Assembly: GCA_045565995.1 (NCBI GenBank)
Contig: JBJLEF010000001.1
Coordinates: forward strand, 2,046,001 to 2,110,000
Direction: 5' to 3'
Origin: UBA721 sp002705165
Lineage (GTDB): Bacteria; Planctomycetota; Planctomycetia; Pirellulales; Pirellulaceae
DNA: 64,000 bases
A model generated the notes under the pieces. It saw only the letters and a list, made by a program, of their open reading frames with translations, was not told the DNA's origin and made no database searches. Positions 1-8,886 of the stretch are shown piece after piece. Within the stretch, counting starts at the first letter, position 1. Each line of letters opens with the position of its first letter. The position numbers and the translations under genes are program-made.

Positions 1-796
1 CCAGTCCGCCCCTATCATTGATCAGCCATTGGCAGATTAAATCGATGACATAGATTCCAAATGTCGGCGGCGTGTTGAACATTGAGTTTTGTTCAACGTG
101 AGTTTTGAAGTTGAGGTATCCAGGCAGGTCATCGGAGCTTCGATTGAGTAGGTCTTTACGGATGACTACGATGGTGACTCCAGAAGGTCCGGCATTCTTT
201 TGAGCACAGGCGTAGACGATTCCGTGACGTTCCAGGTCGATCGGGCGAGACAGGAAGTCGGAAGAAGCATCGCAAACCAACGCAGTGTTATTTGCTTCCG
301 GCGGTTCGTCAAATTGGACTCCGTGGATGGTCTCATTTGAGGCATAGTATAAAAAGGCAGGGTCATCTGAAAGTGACAGGTCCGAGGAAGCAGGAAGTGT
401 GTTAAAGTTGGACGTTTTCCCACTCCAGGCCACATCGATATTGCCGGCTCGTGAAGCTTCATCGTATGCCTTCTGGCTCCATGTGCCTGAAACGATGTAA
501 GCAGCTCGGTCTTCAGCACTTCTTAGTAGATTCATGGGGATCATTGAGAACTGTAAGCGGCTGCCGCCTTGAAGAAAGAGGACTTCATGTGAGTCATCAA
601 TTCCCAATAGCCGCTTTATACCTGCACGTGCAGAGTCGAGTACGTCGATGAAAGTTGTACTGCGGTGACTGATTTCCATAATACTGGCGCCACAGCCTTT
701 GAAGTTCAGAAGTTCCCCTTGGATTTGCTCAAGTACTTTAAGGGGAATAGTAGCTGGGCCGGCGCTGAAATTGTACGTGCGGTCTGCAGTTGTCAT
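1..796 (-). CDS. serC: phosphoserine aminotransferase SerC (C-terminus beyond window)
   Basis: PLP-dependent transaminase of serine biosynthesis, converting 3-phosphohydroxypyruvate and glutamate to phosphoserine and 2-oxoglutarate in the cytoplasm. I translated it from the ATG complement at 794-796. It opens MTTADRTYNFSAGPAT, the usual SerC start, followed by HRSTTF at the substrate-binding strand, FLQGGSRLQF, and AQKNAGPSG, which holds the PLP lysine at about residue 200 (E. coli SerC has it at 198). About 265 codons are present of a usual 360, so roughly the last quarter lies to the left of the window. No frame break is visible. Family assignment is firm. Confidence 0.95.
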   Translation of the reverse strand, partial: MTTADRTYNFSAGPATIPLKVLEQIQGELLNFKGCGASIMEISHRSTTFIDVLDSARAGIKRLLGIDDSHEVLFLQGGSRLQFSMIPMNLLRSAEDRAAYIVSGTWSQKAYDEASRAGNIDVAWSGKTSNFNTLPASSDLSLSDDPAFLYYASNETIHGVQFDEPPEANNTALVCDASSDFLSRPIDLERHGIVYACAQKNAGPSGVTIVVIRKDLLNRSSDDLPGYLNFKTHVEQNSMFNTPPTFGIYVIDLICQWLINDRGGL

Positions 797-910
797 GGTT
801 TGAATGCTTATAGTTAGCGAGGAAAACCTATCGATTTAACCGCGATTTTAGGCCCAATCCGTGACTATGTATACACCCGAGACAATGCCAGTCATTAAGA
901 AACGAGTGGT

Positions 911-1633
911 TTAATATCGGCCGCGAGAGAGATCCTCATCCGCAACTCGCGTGTCAGAATTACCGTTTGGAGAAGGAACACCCGTACGGATTTGTTGATT
1001 AAGAGAGGCAATTCGAGTGGGGAGTTGAGCTTGCTGATTATCGAGTAGATAAGAGCGTTGATACTGAGCCAATGCCACTTCTGTTCGCCCTTCGGACTCA
1101 TTCAGAGCGGCAAGTGCTTTCCAAGCTCGGGCATCGTTTTTATCGATGGTGCAGGCTTTCTCTAAATGAAGACGAGCCGCCTGTGTATCTCCTAGTTCCT
1201 GATGAAGTCTGGCAAGTTCAACTCGTGGAGCAGATAAATGTGGTTTGTCTTGCGTCCAATTGTTTAATAGTGAAATGGCTCGGTCTTTACGGTCGGTTTG
1301 GGCAAGCAATACTGCCAGCCCTCGGTGAGAGTCCGTGTGATTCTCATCAAAATCAAGGCAGCGATTATAGAGGGCCTCGGACTCTTTTAGAAATCCCTGA
1401 TCTTTACTTTTTAGCCCCATTTGATGGTAGCTGACTGCCAGATTGTAATAAGCATCGGCATTGTTTTCCTCGGTGCCTAACGCATATTGAAAGCGTTCAA
1501 TCGCTTCGGGGAAGTGTCCCGCTTCATATAGTTGCACACCCTCAGAATTCCATCCATTGGCGGTGATGCCACAACCGGATAGGCACAGTGCTGCCAACAT
1601 CGTCGCCCAAAGATAGGATCTTTGAACGATCAT
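911..1633 (-). CDS. TPR-repeat lipoprotein
   Basis: A frame extends upstream to 1744, but starting at the ATG at 1631-1633 gives a clean lipoprotein signal peptide (MIVQRSYLWATMLAALCLSGC, lipobox LSGC), so I chose that start and a mature protein of about 220 residues. After the lipid anchor come about five tetratricopeptide repeats (for example AIERFQYALG followed by NADAYYNLAVSYHQMG, and ARLHLEKACTIDKNDARAWKALAALN). TPRs form a helical protein-binding scaffold. Partner and process cannot be read from the sequence. The last 25 residues are polar and low in complexity. It lies between serC and the 79-residue protein, all leftward. Confidence 0.8.
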   Translation of the reverse strand: MIVQRSYLWATMLAALCLSGCGITANGWNSEGVQLYEAGHFPEAIERFQYALGTEENNADAYYNLAVSYHQMGLKSKDQGFLKESEALYNRCLDFDENHTDSHRGLAVLLAQTDRKDRAISLLNNWTQDKPHLSAPRVELARLHQELGDTQAARLHLEKACTIDKNDARAWKALAALNESEGRTEVALAQYQRSYLLDNQQAQLPTRIASLNQQIRTGVPSPNGNSDTRVADEDLSRGRY

Positions 1634-2036
1634 AGTTAAGGCATTCTTCGCGTTTGAGCTATTTGTATCGTAGCAATCCATTTGGACAACCTCTTCAAGC
1701 CTATCCGTTTTCCGTTCCGGAGCAGGTGTTGGAACTACCTCCACGAATGTAAGTGGAGTGGAAGATTACCGACTTTAGTAGGCTCAAACAAGATCATTTG
1801 CTCCGTTTCGTCGATCTTATTTTCCACCTGATGTGATGCGAACTCAGGCGATTCCGGTTTTAGTTCGAAGGTCATATGAAAGGCAGTAGGCTTGATTCAA
1901 TTCACCGGAAGACGAAAAACGGCCGAAGCTAATTCTCTAGCCTCGACCGTTGATTGATTCTTTAGAAGGAATAAGAGGTAATGGCTGAGTTACACTCTTT
2001 ATCCAGTCCAGCGCTTCCAACATAAAGTAGTTTGCT
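1634..2036. other. intergenic stretch holding one terminator
   Basis: No gene is supported here. The upstream extension of the TPR lipoprotein frame (1634-1744) reads PTPAPERKTDRLEE and looks non-coding before a proper signal peptide. The only structure I see is the leftward terminator hairpin at 1914-1951. The rest should hold the promoter of the TPR lipoprotein gene, but I could not pick a convincing -35/-10 pair. Confidence 0.5.
1914..1951 (-). terminator. Rho-independent terminator after the 79-residue gene
   Basis: Read on the minus strand, ACGGTCGAGGCTA, a six-base loop and TAGCTTCGGCCGT form a 13-bp stem with two G-U pairs, followed directly by TTTTTC. It lies about 85 bases downstream of the stop of the small gene at 2037-2276, in the right orientation. 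Confidence 0.75.
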
Positions 2037-2276
2037 CTATCTGATGTACCCCAGTCCTCGGATGACTTCCAGGATTTCGCTGCAGGTTGGGAAGTTGCGA
2101 CCGTTTTGGCGTTTGTACTCTTCCAAAGCTTGCATGAATTCCCGCTCGTCATTGGAATAGTCTCGTTCGCAAGTTGTTGGATCGATTTTACGTCGACGCC
2201 CTCTCTCCGACGTAGTCTCTTCTATCAATGCTGTTCCACTATCGCCCAACGATTCATTTGTCTCTACATAACTCAT
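2037..2276 (-). CDS. small conserved planctomycete-type protein, 79 residues
   Basis: I do not know a function. The C-terminal two thirds look like a compact folded domain: RRRKIDPTTCERDYSNDE, then an amphipathic helix EREFMQALEEYKRQNGR, then FPTCSEILEVIRGLGYIR. I recall similar small proteins with the IDPTTCERDYS...FPTCSE pattern from planctomycete genomes, but could not check this. The N-terminal 25 residues are polar and probably disordered. Two cysteines sit in TTCE and PTCSE, too far apart for a single zinc knuckle. A Rho-independent terminator follows, so it is probably a monocistronic gene. Confidence 0.7.
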   Translation of the reverse strand: MSYVETNESLGDSGTALIEETTSERGRRRKIDPTTCERDYSNDEREFMQALEEYKRQNGRNFPTCSEILEVIRGLGYIR

Positions 2277-2574
2277 TTGATTCTCTCCCGAATGATTCTT
2301 TGATAGGATTCGCTTATGCCCCCGTCAGCCCTAAGCCTGTTAACTGGCGGGTACTCAAATGATTCCACATGTTTTCCGATTAGGTAGGAGAGATAAGCAA
2401 GAAAAGCTATACCGGTTAGGAAAGCTGGGTGGTTCTGTCAAAGTTTACGTTTTGAGGAAAGATTACTGTTTACGGGATATTTCCGGTTGTAGCGTCAGTT
2501 TGAACGCAAAAATCCCTAAACGTCTAGACAAATTAGAATGCGTCCATCGATACTTAGCAAAGAGATTTCGCCGA

Positions 2575-3249
2575 TTAACGATTGAAGTATCGACGCAGCA
2601 TATCAGAGGCAGCTGTCGTGGAATCTTCGGACTCATCCTTCACCACGATTTGTTCAGGAAGCTTCTGGGGCTTACTTTTCTTGGATGGGTCTGAGTTTTC
2701 TATATTGTCAGCTTCTTTAGAATCCTCATCCGCTTCTGATTCTTCTGGCTTATTGAATCTCCCGGTATCCTCCAATACAAATTGGCGAGTCACCGTGTCG
2801 GAAGTATCCATATCCGAATTTTCAAATAATGACTCCTCAAGCCAGCCCGCGATACTATCATCATCCTGACTGTCTATATTCTGAGCTTTGCCAGCACTTC
2901 GCTGAGCAACATCAGCTACGCCCTGAACCTTTGGTTTCTTCGTGCCACCTAAGCTGTGATCGAGAACGAGTTCAAATGAGAGAGGGCCGACCACAAGTTG
3001 GTCGCCATTATTCAGGATCGCTACATTTTCGACCCGTTTATTATTAACGAAGGTTCCGTTTTTACTTCCAAAGTCTTTAATTGCAACCTTAGAATCATCA
3101 ACGATAATTGCACAGTGATGTCGGCTAATCGCATCACTTTTTGGGCGCAAATGACAATCTTCACCACGGCCAATGAAAAACTTGGCTACGGGAATCGAAA
3201 TTTCTTTACCCTTACTTGGGCCTTTGAGTACTTTTAATTTGGCCTTCAT
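2575..3249 (-). CDS. FHA-domain protein
   Basis: The forkhead-associated domain covers about residues 5-100 and shows all the family marks: FIGRGEDCHL (Gly-Arg at 27-28), SRHH at 42-45, KDFGSKNGTFVNN (Asn-Gly-Thr at 64-66) and GDQLVVGPLSFEL. FHA domains bind phosphothreonine peptides, so this protein probably reads out Ser/Thr kinase signalling; no kinase gene is in the window. Residues 105-210 are an acidic, Ser/Asp/Glu-rich, low-complexity linker. The C-terminus is a short helix DMLRRYFNR. No signal peptide or membrane segment is present, so it is cytoplasmic. It starts MKAKLKVLKGPSKG, the usual first FHA strand, which supports this ATG. Confidence 0.88.
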   Translation of the reverse strand: MKAKLKVLKGPSKGKEISIPVAKFFIGRGEDCHLRPKSDAISRHHCAIIVDDSKVAIKDFGSKNGTFVNNKRVENVAILNNGDQLVVGPLSFELVLDHSLGGTKKPKVQGVADVAQRSAGKAQNIDSQDDDSIAGWLEESLFENSDMDTSDTVTRQFVLEDTGRFNKPEESEADEDSKEADNIENSDPSKKSKPQKLPEQIVVKDESEDSTTAASDMLRRYFNR

Positions 3250-3584
3250 CGCTCACCAATTGACTGACTAACCGAAAAATAATAAAAGTCCGAGTCGGAA
3301 TATGGCTTGTCAATCTCAATCTTGTCGCAGATAGGGCCGGCGGCACACTGCAATTATTGTTTCACATCAACCATAAGTAAATATAAGAATTGGTCTTGGT
3401 GAACACATTCCCAAATCCGCTGTGGAGTGCAATGTAGTACTCCAAATCGTCTGCTCTGATTTGGTAATGCAGCGTTTTTCTCAAAAACAGCAAAAGTAAA
3501 TTTGCATCCATTAAGAGACTGTTAAGACTGTAGCAGAGTAATAAGGGCAAGTCAAATTAAGAACCCCCTGAAGTGGTGGGTCCC
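3250..3584. other. intergenic stretch, nothing recognised
   Basis: A 62-codon leftward frame at 3362-3550 is leucine-rich but has no ribosome binding site and resembles nothing I know; I do not call it a gene. The region lies downstream of the lipoyl enzyme and upstream of the FHA gene, so it should contain the FHA promoter. I could not assign one. Confidence 0.4.
3559..3584 (-). terminator. possible weak terminator after the lipoyl-enzyme gene
   Basis: On the minus strand GGACCC and GGGTTC can pair around an 11-base loop directly after the stop codon and are followed by a broken T-rich run (TTAATTTG). The stem is short and includes a G-U pair, so this is only a possibility. Confidence 0.3.
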
Positions 3585-4352
3585 TTAGCGTTTATGAAGC
3601 CAATTAGGATTTAGGAATCGGTCAGTTTCAATTTTATGTGCTGCTTTCAATTGATCGTGCGAAAGCGAGTGTTTCGTCAGTTGGCACTGAAGTCGATGGG
3701 TGAGATTTTCTAACCAATCGTTGACCCAAGAAAGGGATGTTAGATCCACGTCAACAAGTTCGAGAATACCCGGCAGTTCCGGGGAAAATGGCGATCGTTT
3801 CAGGAGAATGCTTCCATGTTGAAGTACGTGCGTTTTGTTTCTTCGCTGAGCACTCCCAATGATTTTTGCATCGTGCAGCAAAACATCTCCTGACGATCGT
3901 CGTAAAAAGCAAAGGAAGGGCTGGTTGTTTCTGTCCACTGTTGGTGGATCCATGCACTTAACCGCAGGTATACCTAGTTTCTGTAATATACTAATCAGGG
4001 AGTCATGGAATAGATCGTAGATTCCACTAATTTGCGTACTGGATAGGTTGCTTGCGGGAAAGATAAAGCTATAAGTCAGTTCCTGATCGTGCAGGATCGC
4101 TCCGCCACCGCTTGCTCGTCTCACACAATCCGCTGCGATGGAATCTTGGTGAGTCGCACGGTCTTGTGAAGACTGAAAGTATCCCAGAGAGAGGCAGGCA
4201 GGCGACCATCGATAGAGACGAAGGACGGCAGTGTCTTCCGGCAACGCGGAATCCAGTAAAGCATCATCGACGGCCATATTCCATGAGCCGGTCGTGGGTT
4301 CATTCTCTACCAGTAAGATCGACTTAAGGTTTAATCGGCAGTCTCTGTCCAT
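3585..4352 (-). CDS. lipoate-protein ligase / octanoyltransferase (LplA/LipM family)
   Basis: Biotin/lipoate A/B ligase fold. It attaches an octanoyl or lipoyl group to lipoyl domains such as GcvH. Visible motifs are GSWNMAVDDALL near residue 25, RRASGGGAILHDQELTYSF (78-96, the lipoyl-AMP loop signature) and KIIGSAQRR (163-171, acyl-binding lysine). A cysteine at 148 in FLCF sits where LipM-type octanoyltransferases carry their catalytic Cys, so transferase and ligase are both possible. Length 255 is in range for either. The start overlaps the 3' end of gcvPB by about 22 bases, so it is translationally coupled to the glycine cleavage genes. GcvH is the obvious substrate. Confidence 0.85.
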   Translation of the reverse strand: MDRDCRLNLKSILLVENEPTTGSWNMAVDDALLDSALPEDTAVLRLYRWSPACLSLGYFQSSQDRATHQDSIAADCVRRASGGGAILHDQELTYSFIFPASNLSSTQISGIYDLFHDSLISILQKLGIPAVKCMDPPTVDRNNQPFLCFLRRSSGDVLLHDAKIIGSAQRRNKTHVLQHGSILLKRSPFSPELPGILELVDVDLTSLSWVNDWLENLTHRLQCQLTKHSLSHDQLKAAHKIETDRFLNPNWLHKR

Positions 4353-5803
4353 TTTACTATTGGTTGTCTAGCAGCCATTACTTCGTCTGGTCGGTGAATG
4401 ATTGCAGTATGCGGAGCATTATGAAGAATTTCTGCAGTTTCCTGAACAATGGTTTTTAGCGTGTCAGCAAAGGCATCCAGCGTTTGTTTGCTTTCCGTCT
4501 CAGTAGGCTCCATCATCAGGCCTTCAGGAACCGTGAGGGGAAAATACACAGTAGGAGGATGGAAGCCGTAGTCGAGCAGTCGCTTGGCAATATCCATAGC
4601 TGGTTGCTTCAAGCCGGTAGCTTCTTTAAGCGGAGCAGCGCTGGCCACAAATTCATGCATGCAACGGTCACCATGAGGGATATCCAGAAATTCCTTCACT
4701 CGGCTAAGCAAATAATTAGCATTCAGGACAGCGGTTTCAGAAACACGTTTTAGTCCATCGGGGCCATGTGTTCTGATGTAACAGTAGGCCCGTACTAAGA
4801 CGCCAACATTACCAAAGAAGGAACGTACTCGGCCAATCGACTCTTCCGAACCTTCGTCCAGATAATAAGCCTGACTCTCGTCACAGAAAGAGACGGTTGG
4901 ACTGGGTAAATAGGGGCGTAATGTTTCGGTCACACAAATTGGTCCGGCACCGGGACCACCTCCGCCATGAGGTCCGCTAAAAGTTTTGTGTGGATTATAG
5001 TGCATCATGTCAGCTCCAAAATCCCCCGGACGAGTCACGCCAAGAATAGCATTCATATTTGCACCATCGAGATAGATTAATCCGCCGACCTCATGCACGA
5101 GATCGGCAATGAGTTGAACCTGATCGTCAAACAGCCCGAGCGTACTGGGATTGGTGATCATGAAAACAGCGGTCTCATCACCTAGATTTTCTTTTAAGTG
5201 TTCCAGGTCGACTCTGCCATCAGCCTGACTGCGAATGGTGACAGAATCAAATCCCGCCATACGTGCACTGGCGGGATTTGTCCCATGAGCACTGTCGGGA
5301 GCCAATACCTTGGTTCGATTTTCACCGCGTTGTTTGAAAAATGCAGAGGCCACCATTAAAGCTGCTAATTCCCCATGGGCACCAGCAGCAGGTTGCAGCG
5401 ACACCGCCGGCAGGCCACTGATTTCACCGAGCATTTGCTGAAGTTCACTAAGTAGCTGGAGCATACCCTGAAGGGAACTTTCACTTTGATAAGGATGCAG
5501 TTGTGCAAATCCATCCCATCCAGCAATACGTTCATTTCGCTTGGGATTGTACTTCATCGTACAGGACCCTAGCGGATAGAAATGCGTATCCACACTCATG
5601 TTAAGTGTCGACAAATTCGTAAAGTGGCGAATCACCTCTGGCTCGGTAACTTCTGGAAGTGAGGGGTACTTGTCTTGCAGGAGAGAGGCGGGAACGAGTT
5701 GTTCCACATCCTGAGTGGGAACATCGCATTGTGGCAGAACGACCCCACTGCGACCTGTTGTTGAAAGCTCGAATATCAATTGAGTGGAATGTTGATTCCT
5801 CAT
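4331..5803 (-). CDS. gcvPB: glycine dehydrogenase (decarboxylating) subunit 2, GcvPB
   Basis: C-terminal half of the split P-protein. With GcvPA it decarboxylates glycine and passes the aminomethyl group to lipoylated GcvH. The PLP lysine is K273 in NPHKTFSGPHGGGGPG, the glycine-rich motif that follows it is complete, and SAHGTNPASA and YLDGANMNA are typical of this subunit. Length 490 fits the two-subunit form. Its start overlaps the gcvPA stop by 4 bases, and the lipoyl enzyme follows with an overlap, giving one tight leftward operon. Confidence 0.97.
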   Translation of the reverse strand: MRNQHSTQLIFELSTTGRSGVVLPQCDVPTQDVEQLVPASLLQDKYPSLPEVTEPEVIRHFTNLSTLNMSVDTHFYPLGSCTMKYNPKRNERIAGWDGFAQLHPYQSESSLQGMLQLLSELQQMLGEISGLPAVSLQPAAGAHGELAALMVASAFFKQRGENRTKVLAPDSAHGTNPASARMAGFDSVTIRSQADGRVDLEHLKENLGDETAVFMITNPSTLGLFDDQVQLIADLVHEVGGLIYLDGANMNAILGVTRPGDFGADMMHYNPHKTFSGPHGGGGPGAGPICVTETLRPYLPSPTVSFCDESQAYYLDEGSEESIGRVRSFFGNVGVLVRAYCYIRTHGPDGLKRVSETAVLNANYLLSRVKEFLDIPHGDRCMHEFVASAAPLKEATGLKQPAMDIAKRLLDYGFHPPTVYFPLTVPEGLMMEPTETESKQTLDAFADTLKTIVQETAEILHNAPHTAIIHRPDEVMAARQPIVKWTETAD

Positions 5804-7122
5804 GACCCTAACACCTCCACTAACTGATCGATCTCATGAATTGTTCTCTTTTCGGTAACAGCAACCAGCAGGCAGTCTTCCAACTGTGGGTACCACTTCC
5901 CCAGATTGACTCCGGCAAGCAGATGAAAGTCTTCAGCCTTTTCCAATAGGCCTGCGATATCGTTCTGTTTGTCACGGATAACGAACTCTTTAAAGAATGG
6001 TTGGTCACAAATGGGATCGAATCGATCAAGTTTTGTAAGTTGTTGCTGAGCGTAGTGTGCTTTTTGCAGGCATAAATTCGCCACATCCCGCATTCCCGTT
6101 GGTCCCATGACAGAAAGGTAAATGGCGGCACGCAACGCGAATAGCCCTTGATTGGTACAAATATTACTCGTGGCCTTTTCCCGGCGAATATGTTGTTCAC
6201 GGGTTTGCAAGGTCAGCACCCAGCAGCGTTTTCCGTTCTGATCCACCGTTTGACCGGCGAGACGTCCCGGGAGTCGCCTGACAAATTCCTCTCGGCATGC
6301 CATGATTCCAAGATAGGGGCCACCATAGAGCAGGGGAGTACCAAGCGATTGGCCTTCTGCGACAACAATATCGACCCCCGCATCCCCGGGGCGTTTAAGT
6401 AATCCTAAGCTAATTGGGTCAACACTGCATACCAATAGTGCGCCTGCTTCATGCACTTGCTCGGCGACCGTCGGGATATCTTCTATACTCCCAAAGAAAT
6501 TAGGCGATTGAACGAGTACTGCAGCCGTCGTTTCATCGAGAGCAGATTCAAGCTGACTTGTATCCGAGACGGTCACCACTTCCGTTCCAATCGTGGCAAA
6601 GTAAGTTTTAATGATTTGCCGGTACTCAGGATGAACAGACTCAACGACAATGATTTTTGAGTTTCTACGGGTGATGCTAATAGCCATTAACATCGCTTCA
6701 ACAGCAGCGGAGCCTCCGTCGTACAGACTTGCGTTGGAAACATCCATGCCGGTTAACTGACAAATCAATGTTTGGTATTCAAACATGACTTGTAGGTTGC
6801 CCTGGCTTACTTCCGGCTGATAAGGAGTATAGGAAGTATAGAATTCTCCACGAGCTGTCAGCGTATCAACAACTGCCGGGATAAAGTGATCGTAGCTACC
6901 TGCTCCTAAAAAACAAGTGTTTTCGGTAATGTCGGTGTTGCGGCGGGCGAGTTCCTGCATGTGTGAGGTCAGCTCGAGTTCTCCCAAAGCCGGGGGGATA
7001 TTGAGAGGGCGGTCGAGCTTGATTGAATCGGGTATCAGATCGAAGAGTTGATCCACAGACTCTGCACCGATAGCTTGCAGCATCTCTTCCTGCTGAGCAG
7101 GCGTATTGTACGTATAAGGCAT
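5800..7122 (-). CDS. gcvPA: glycine dehydrogenase (decarboxylating) subunit 1, GcvPA
   Basis: N-terminal half of the split P-protein of the glycine cleavage system. It starts MPYTYNTPAQQEEML, typical of this subunit, and shows FLGAGSYDHFIPAVVD, TPYQPEVSQGNLQ and NASLYDGGSAAVEA, all conserved in GcvPA. It lacks the PLP lysine motif, as expected, because that lies in GcvPB. Length 440 is normal. It lies between gcvH (54 bases upstream) and gcvPB (4-base overlap). Confidence 0.97.
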   Translation of the reverse strand: MPYTYNTPAQQEEMLQAIGAESVDQLFDLIPDSIKLDRPLNIPPALGELELTSHMQELARRNTDITENTCFLGAGSYDHFIPAVVDTLTARGEFYTSYTPYQPEVSQGNLQVMFEYQTLICQLTGMDVSNASLYDGGSAAVEAMLMAISITRRNSKIIVVESVHPEYRQIIKTYFATIGTEVVTVSDTSQLESALDETTAAVLVQSPNFFGSIEDIPTVAEQVHEAGALLVCSVDPISLGLLKRPGDAGVDIVVAEGQSLGTPLLYGGPYLGIMACREEFVRRLPGRLAGQTVDQNGKRCWVLTLQTREQHIRREKATSNICTNQGLFALRAAIYLSVMGPTGMRDVANLCLQKAHYAQQQLTKLDRFDPICDQPFFKEFVIRDKQNDIAGLLEKAEDFHLLAGVNLGKWYPQLEDCLLVAVTEKRTIHEIDQLVEVLGS

Positions 7123-7176
7123 ATTATCGACTCGCCTAAAACAAAGGTTAGAGTAATCAAAGCCGGCGGTAGCAGT

Positions 7177-7569
7177 TTAGCTGGCTTCGCCGCATTGACG
7201 TTGGTAGGCCGCATGATCCAACAGGTTCTTGGGAAGATCCTCGCTCACAGCAACCTTCATAATCCAGCCGGCGTTATATGGGTCTGTATTCAATATATCC
7301 AGATTGTCGGGCAGGCCTTCATTGACCATGGTTACCTGACCGGTCACCGGACTGTATAGCGGGCTAACAGCTTTGACGGACTCGACTTCGCCAAACTCGT
7401 CGCCGGCAGTCACGGCAGTTCCAACCGATGGTAATTCCATGAAAACTAAATCCGTCAGCTGTTCGACAGCGAATGCCGATATTCCCACGGTAGCGATCTT
7501 TTGACCATCTTCTTCTGACACGAACACCCACTCGTGAGTGTCGCAATAAAGTAGTTCTTCGGTGTTCAC
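7177..7569 (-). CDS. gcvH: glycine cleavage system H protein
   Basis: Lipoyl carrier that shuttles the aminomethyl intermediate between P, T and L proteins. The lipoyl lysine is K66 in EVESVKAVSPLYSPVTG. The entry DTHEWV and the stretch VTMVNEGLPDNLDILNTDPYNAGWIMKV are standard for GcvH. Length 130 is normal. It is followed after 54 bases by gcvPA and preceded after 46 bases by gcvT. The lipoyl-attachment enzyme at the end of the same operon should modify it. Confidence 0.98.
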   Translation of the reverse strand: MNTEELLYCDTHEWVFVSEEDGQKIATVGISAFAVEQLTDLVFMELPSVGTAVTAGDEFGEVESVKAVSPLYSPVTGQVTMVNEGLPDNLDILNTDPYNAGWIMKVAVSEDLPKNLLDHAAYQRQCGEAS

Positions 7570-7615
7570 AGCTTTGATCCTAATCCTTGAAGTGGCGATG
7601 TGAATGAAGTCATTA

Positions 7616-8767
7616 TTACGTTCTTTTATAAAAGGGTAACTTGGAGACGATGGCCGGAACTGATGTTCCCCGGATGTCGACTTCTAATGGCTGCCCCAGA
7701 TCAGCGAACTGAGGTGCCACGTAGGCCATTGCAATCGGTCTTTGTAATGTTGGAGAAAAGGTTCCGCTGGTGATCATACCAACTTCCTGTCCATCGGCCA
7801 GCACAGCATAACCTTCTCGTCCTACACGCTTGCTGTCAATCAGAAGGCCGATTCGTTGACGTTGCTGACCGTTGTTTTTCATTTCGGTCAATGCTTCGCA
7901 ACCAATGAAGTCACGAGCATCCCCCTTGTTATTTATCCATGAAACGGCAAAGCTCAGACCGGCTTCCAAAGGGGTAGTTTCTTCATTCAGCTCATGACCA
8001 TAGAGTGGCATGGCGGCTTCCAGTCGCAAAGTGTCGCGAGCTCCCAGGCCAGCTGGTGTGATTCCGAATTGACGGCCAGAGGCCAAAATGTTCTGCAAAA
8101 TATGAGTTGTTTGATCTTTCCGGATAATCAACTCCACTCCATCTTCACCTGTATATCCGGTTCGGCTAACGATACAGGGTTTGTTCATTTGATTAGTGAC
8201 TTTGGCGCCAAAGTATTTCAGGTCGGAAACATTAGTGCTCAGCAACGGAGAAACAGTGGCAATGGCATGCGGTCCCTGAATGGCGAGCATCGACGTCTCT
8301 AATGTCCGATCGCAAAGCTCAACGGCAGCTTCCTCCGGCCATTGGGCTGCGATCCAATTGACGATTTTATCCCGATTTGAAGCGTTAACTACCAGTAGGA
8401 AGTACCGAGTACCACTAGGAGTTTCCAGATGATAAACAAGCACGTCGTCCAAAATACCGCCACGATGATTGCACATCAGTGAATACCGTACTTGTCCAAC
8501 CTGCATGTCAGAAACACGGCGTGTCAAAAGACGGTCTAATAACATTCCGGCCCCATCTCCGTTGAAACGAAGCCGTCCCATATGAGACACATCAAATAGA
8601 GTAACGTTACTTCGCGTGGTTTCGTGTTCACGCACAATCGAAGTGTACTGGATTGGCATCTGCCAGCCGGCAAAATCAACCATGCGAGCTCCCTGTTCAA
8701 CATGCCAGGAGAACAGAGCAGTTGTAGTTTCTGCAGGAGGTTCCGGCTGAGATGCGGCATCGGTCAT
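7616..8767 (-). CDS. gcvT: glycine cleavage system aminomethyltransferase T
   Basis: Transfers the methylene group from aminomethyl-GcvH to tetrahydrofolate, releasing ammonia. Motifs include GARMVDFAGWQMPIQY near residue 27, LFDVSHMGR (the catalytic-region Asp within DVSHMG), SRTGYTGEDGVEL and GLGARDTLRLEA, and the C-terminal beta-barrel ends in the GTFSPTL region. Length 383 is slightly above E. coli GcvT (364) because of a short N-terminal extension. First gene of the gcv set. It lies about 120 bases downstream of rnr in the same direction, with no clear terminator between, so read-through from the rnr promoter is possible. I looked for a glycine riboswitch here and did not find one. Confidence 0.97.
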   Translation of the reverse strand: MTDAASQPEPPAETTTALFSWHVEQGARMVDFAGWQMPIQYTSIVREHETTRSNVTLFDVSHMGRLRFNGDGAGMLLDRLLTRRVSDMQVGQVRYSLMCNHRGGILDDVLVYHLETPSGTRYFLLVVNASNRDKIVNWIAAQWPEEAAVELCDRTLETSMLAIQGPHAIATVSPLLSTNVSDLKYFGAKVTNQMNKPCIVSRTGYTGEDGVELIIRKDQTTHILQNILASGRQFGITPAGLGARDTLRLEAAMPLYGHELNEETTPLEAGLSFAVSWINNKGDARDFIGCEALTEMKNNGQQRQRIGLLIDSKRVGREGYAVLADGQEVGMITSGTFSPTLQRPIAMAYVAPQFADLGQPLEVDIRGTSVPAIVSKLPFYKRT

Positions 8768-8886
8768 AATCGAGCCAATTTTATGAAGGGAAGCGAAGGG
8801 GACGTAAGTTGGTAGATATTGTATCGAACCGAAGCTATTTGAGGATAACCAATATCAGAAAAACCCCGAACCAACCCCCACAATTA

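Noticed and set aside
2310..2352. CCCGTCAG/CTGGCGGG hairpin upstream of the 79-residue gene
   Set aside because: Eight pairs with one mismatch, no T run and the wrong place for a terminator; likely chance.
3362..3550. A 62-codon leucine-rich leftward frame between the lipoyl enzyme and FHA genes
   Set aside because: No ribosome binding site, no recognisable family and a biased hydrophobic composition typical of chance frames in A/T-rich spacer.
8768..8886. Possible glycine riboswitch before gcvT
   Set aside because: The 119-base gap has none of the paired glycine-aptamer conserved segments and is too short for a tandem aptamer plus expression platform.
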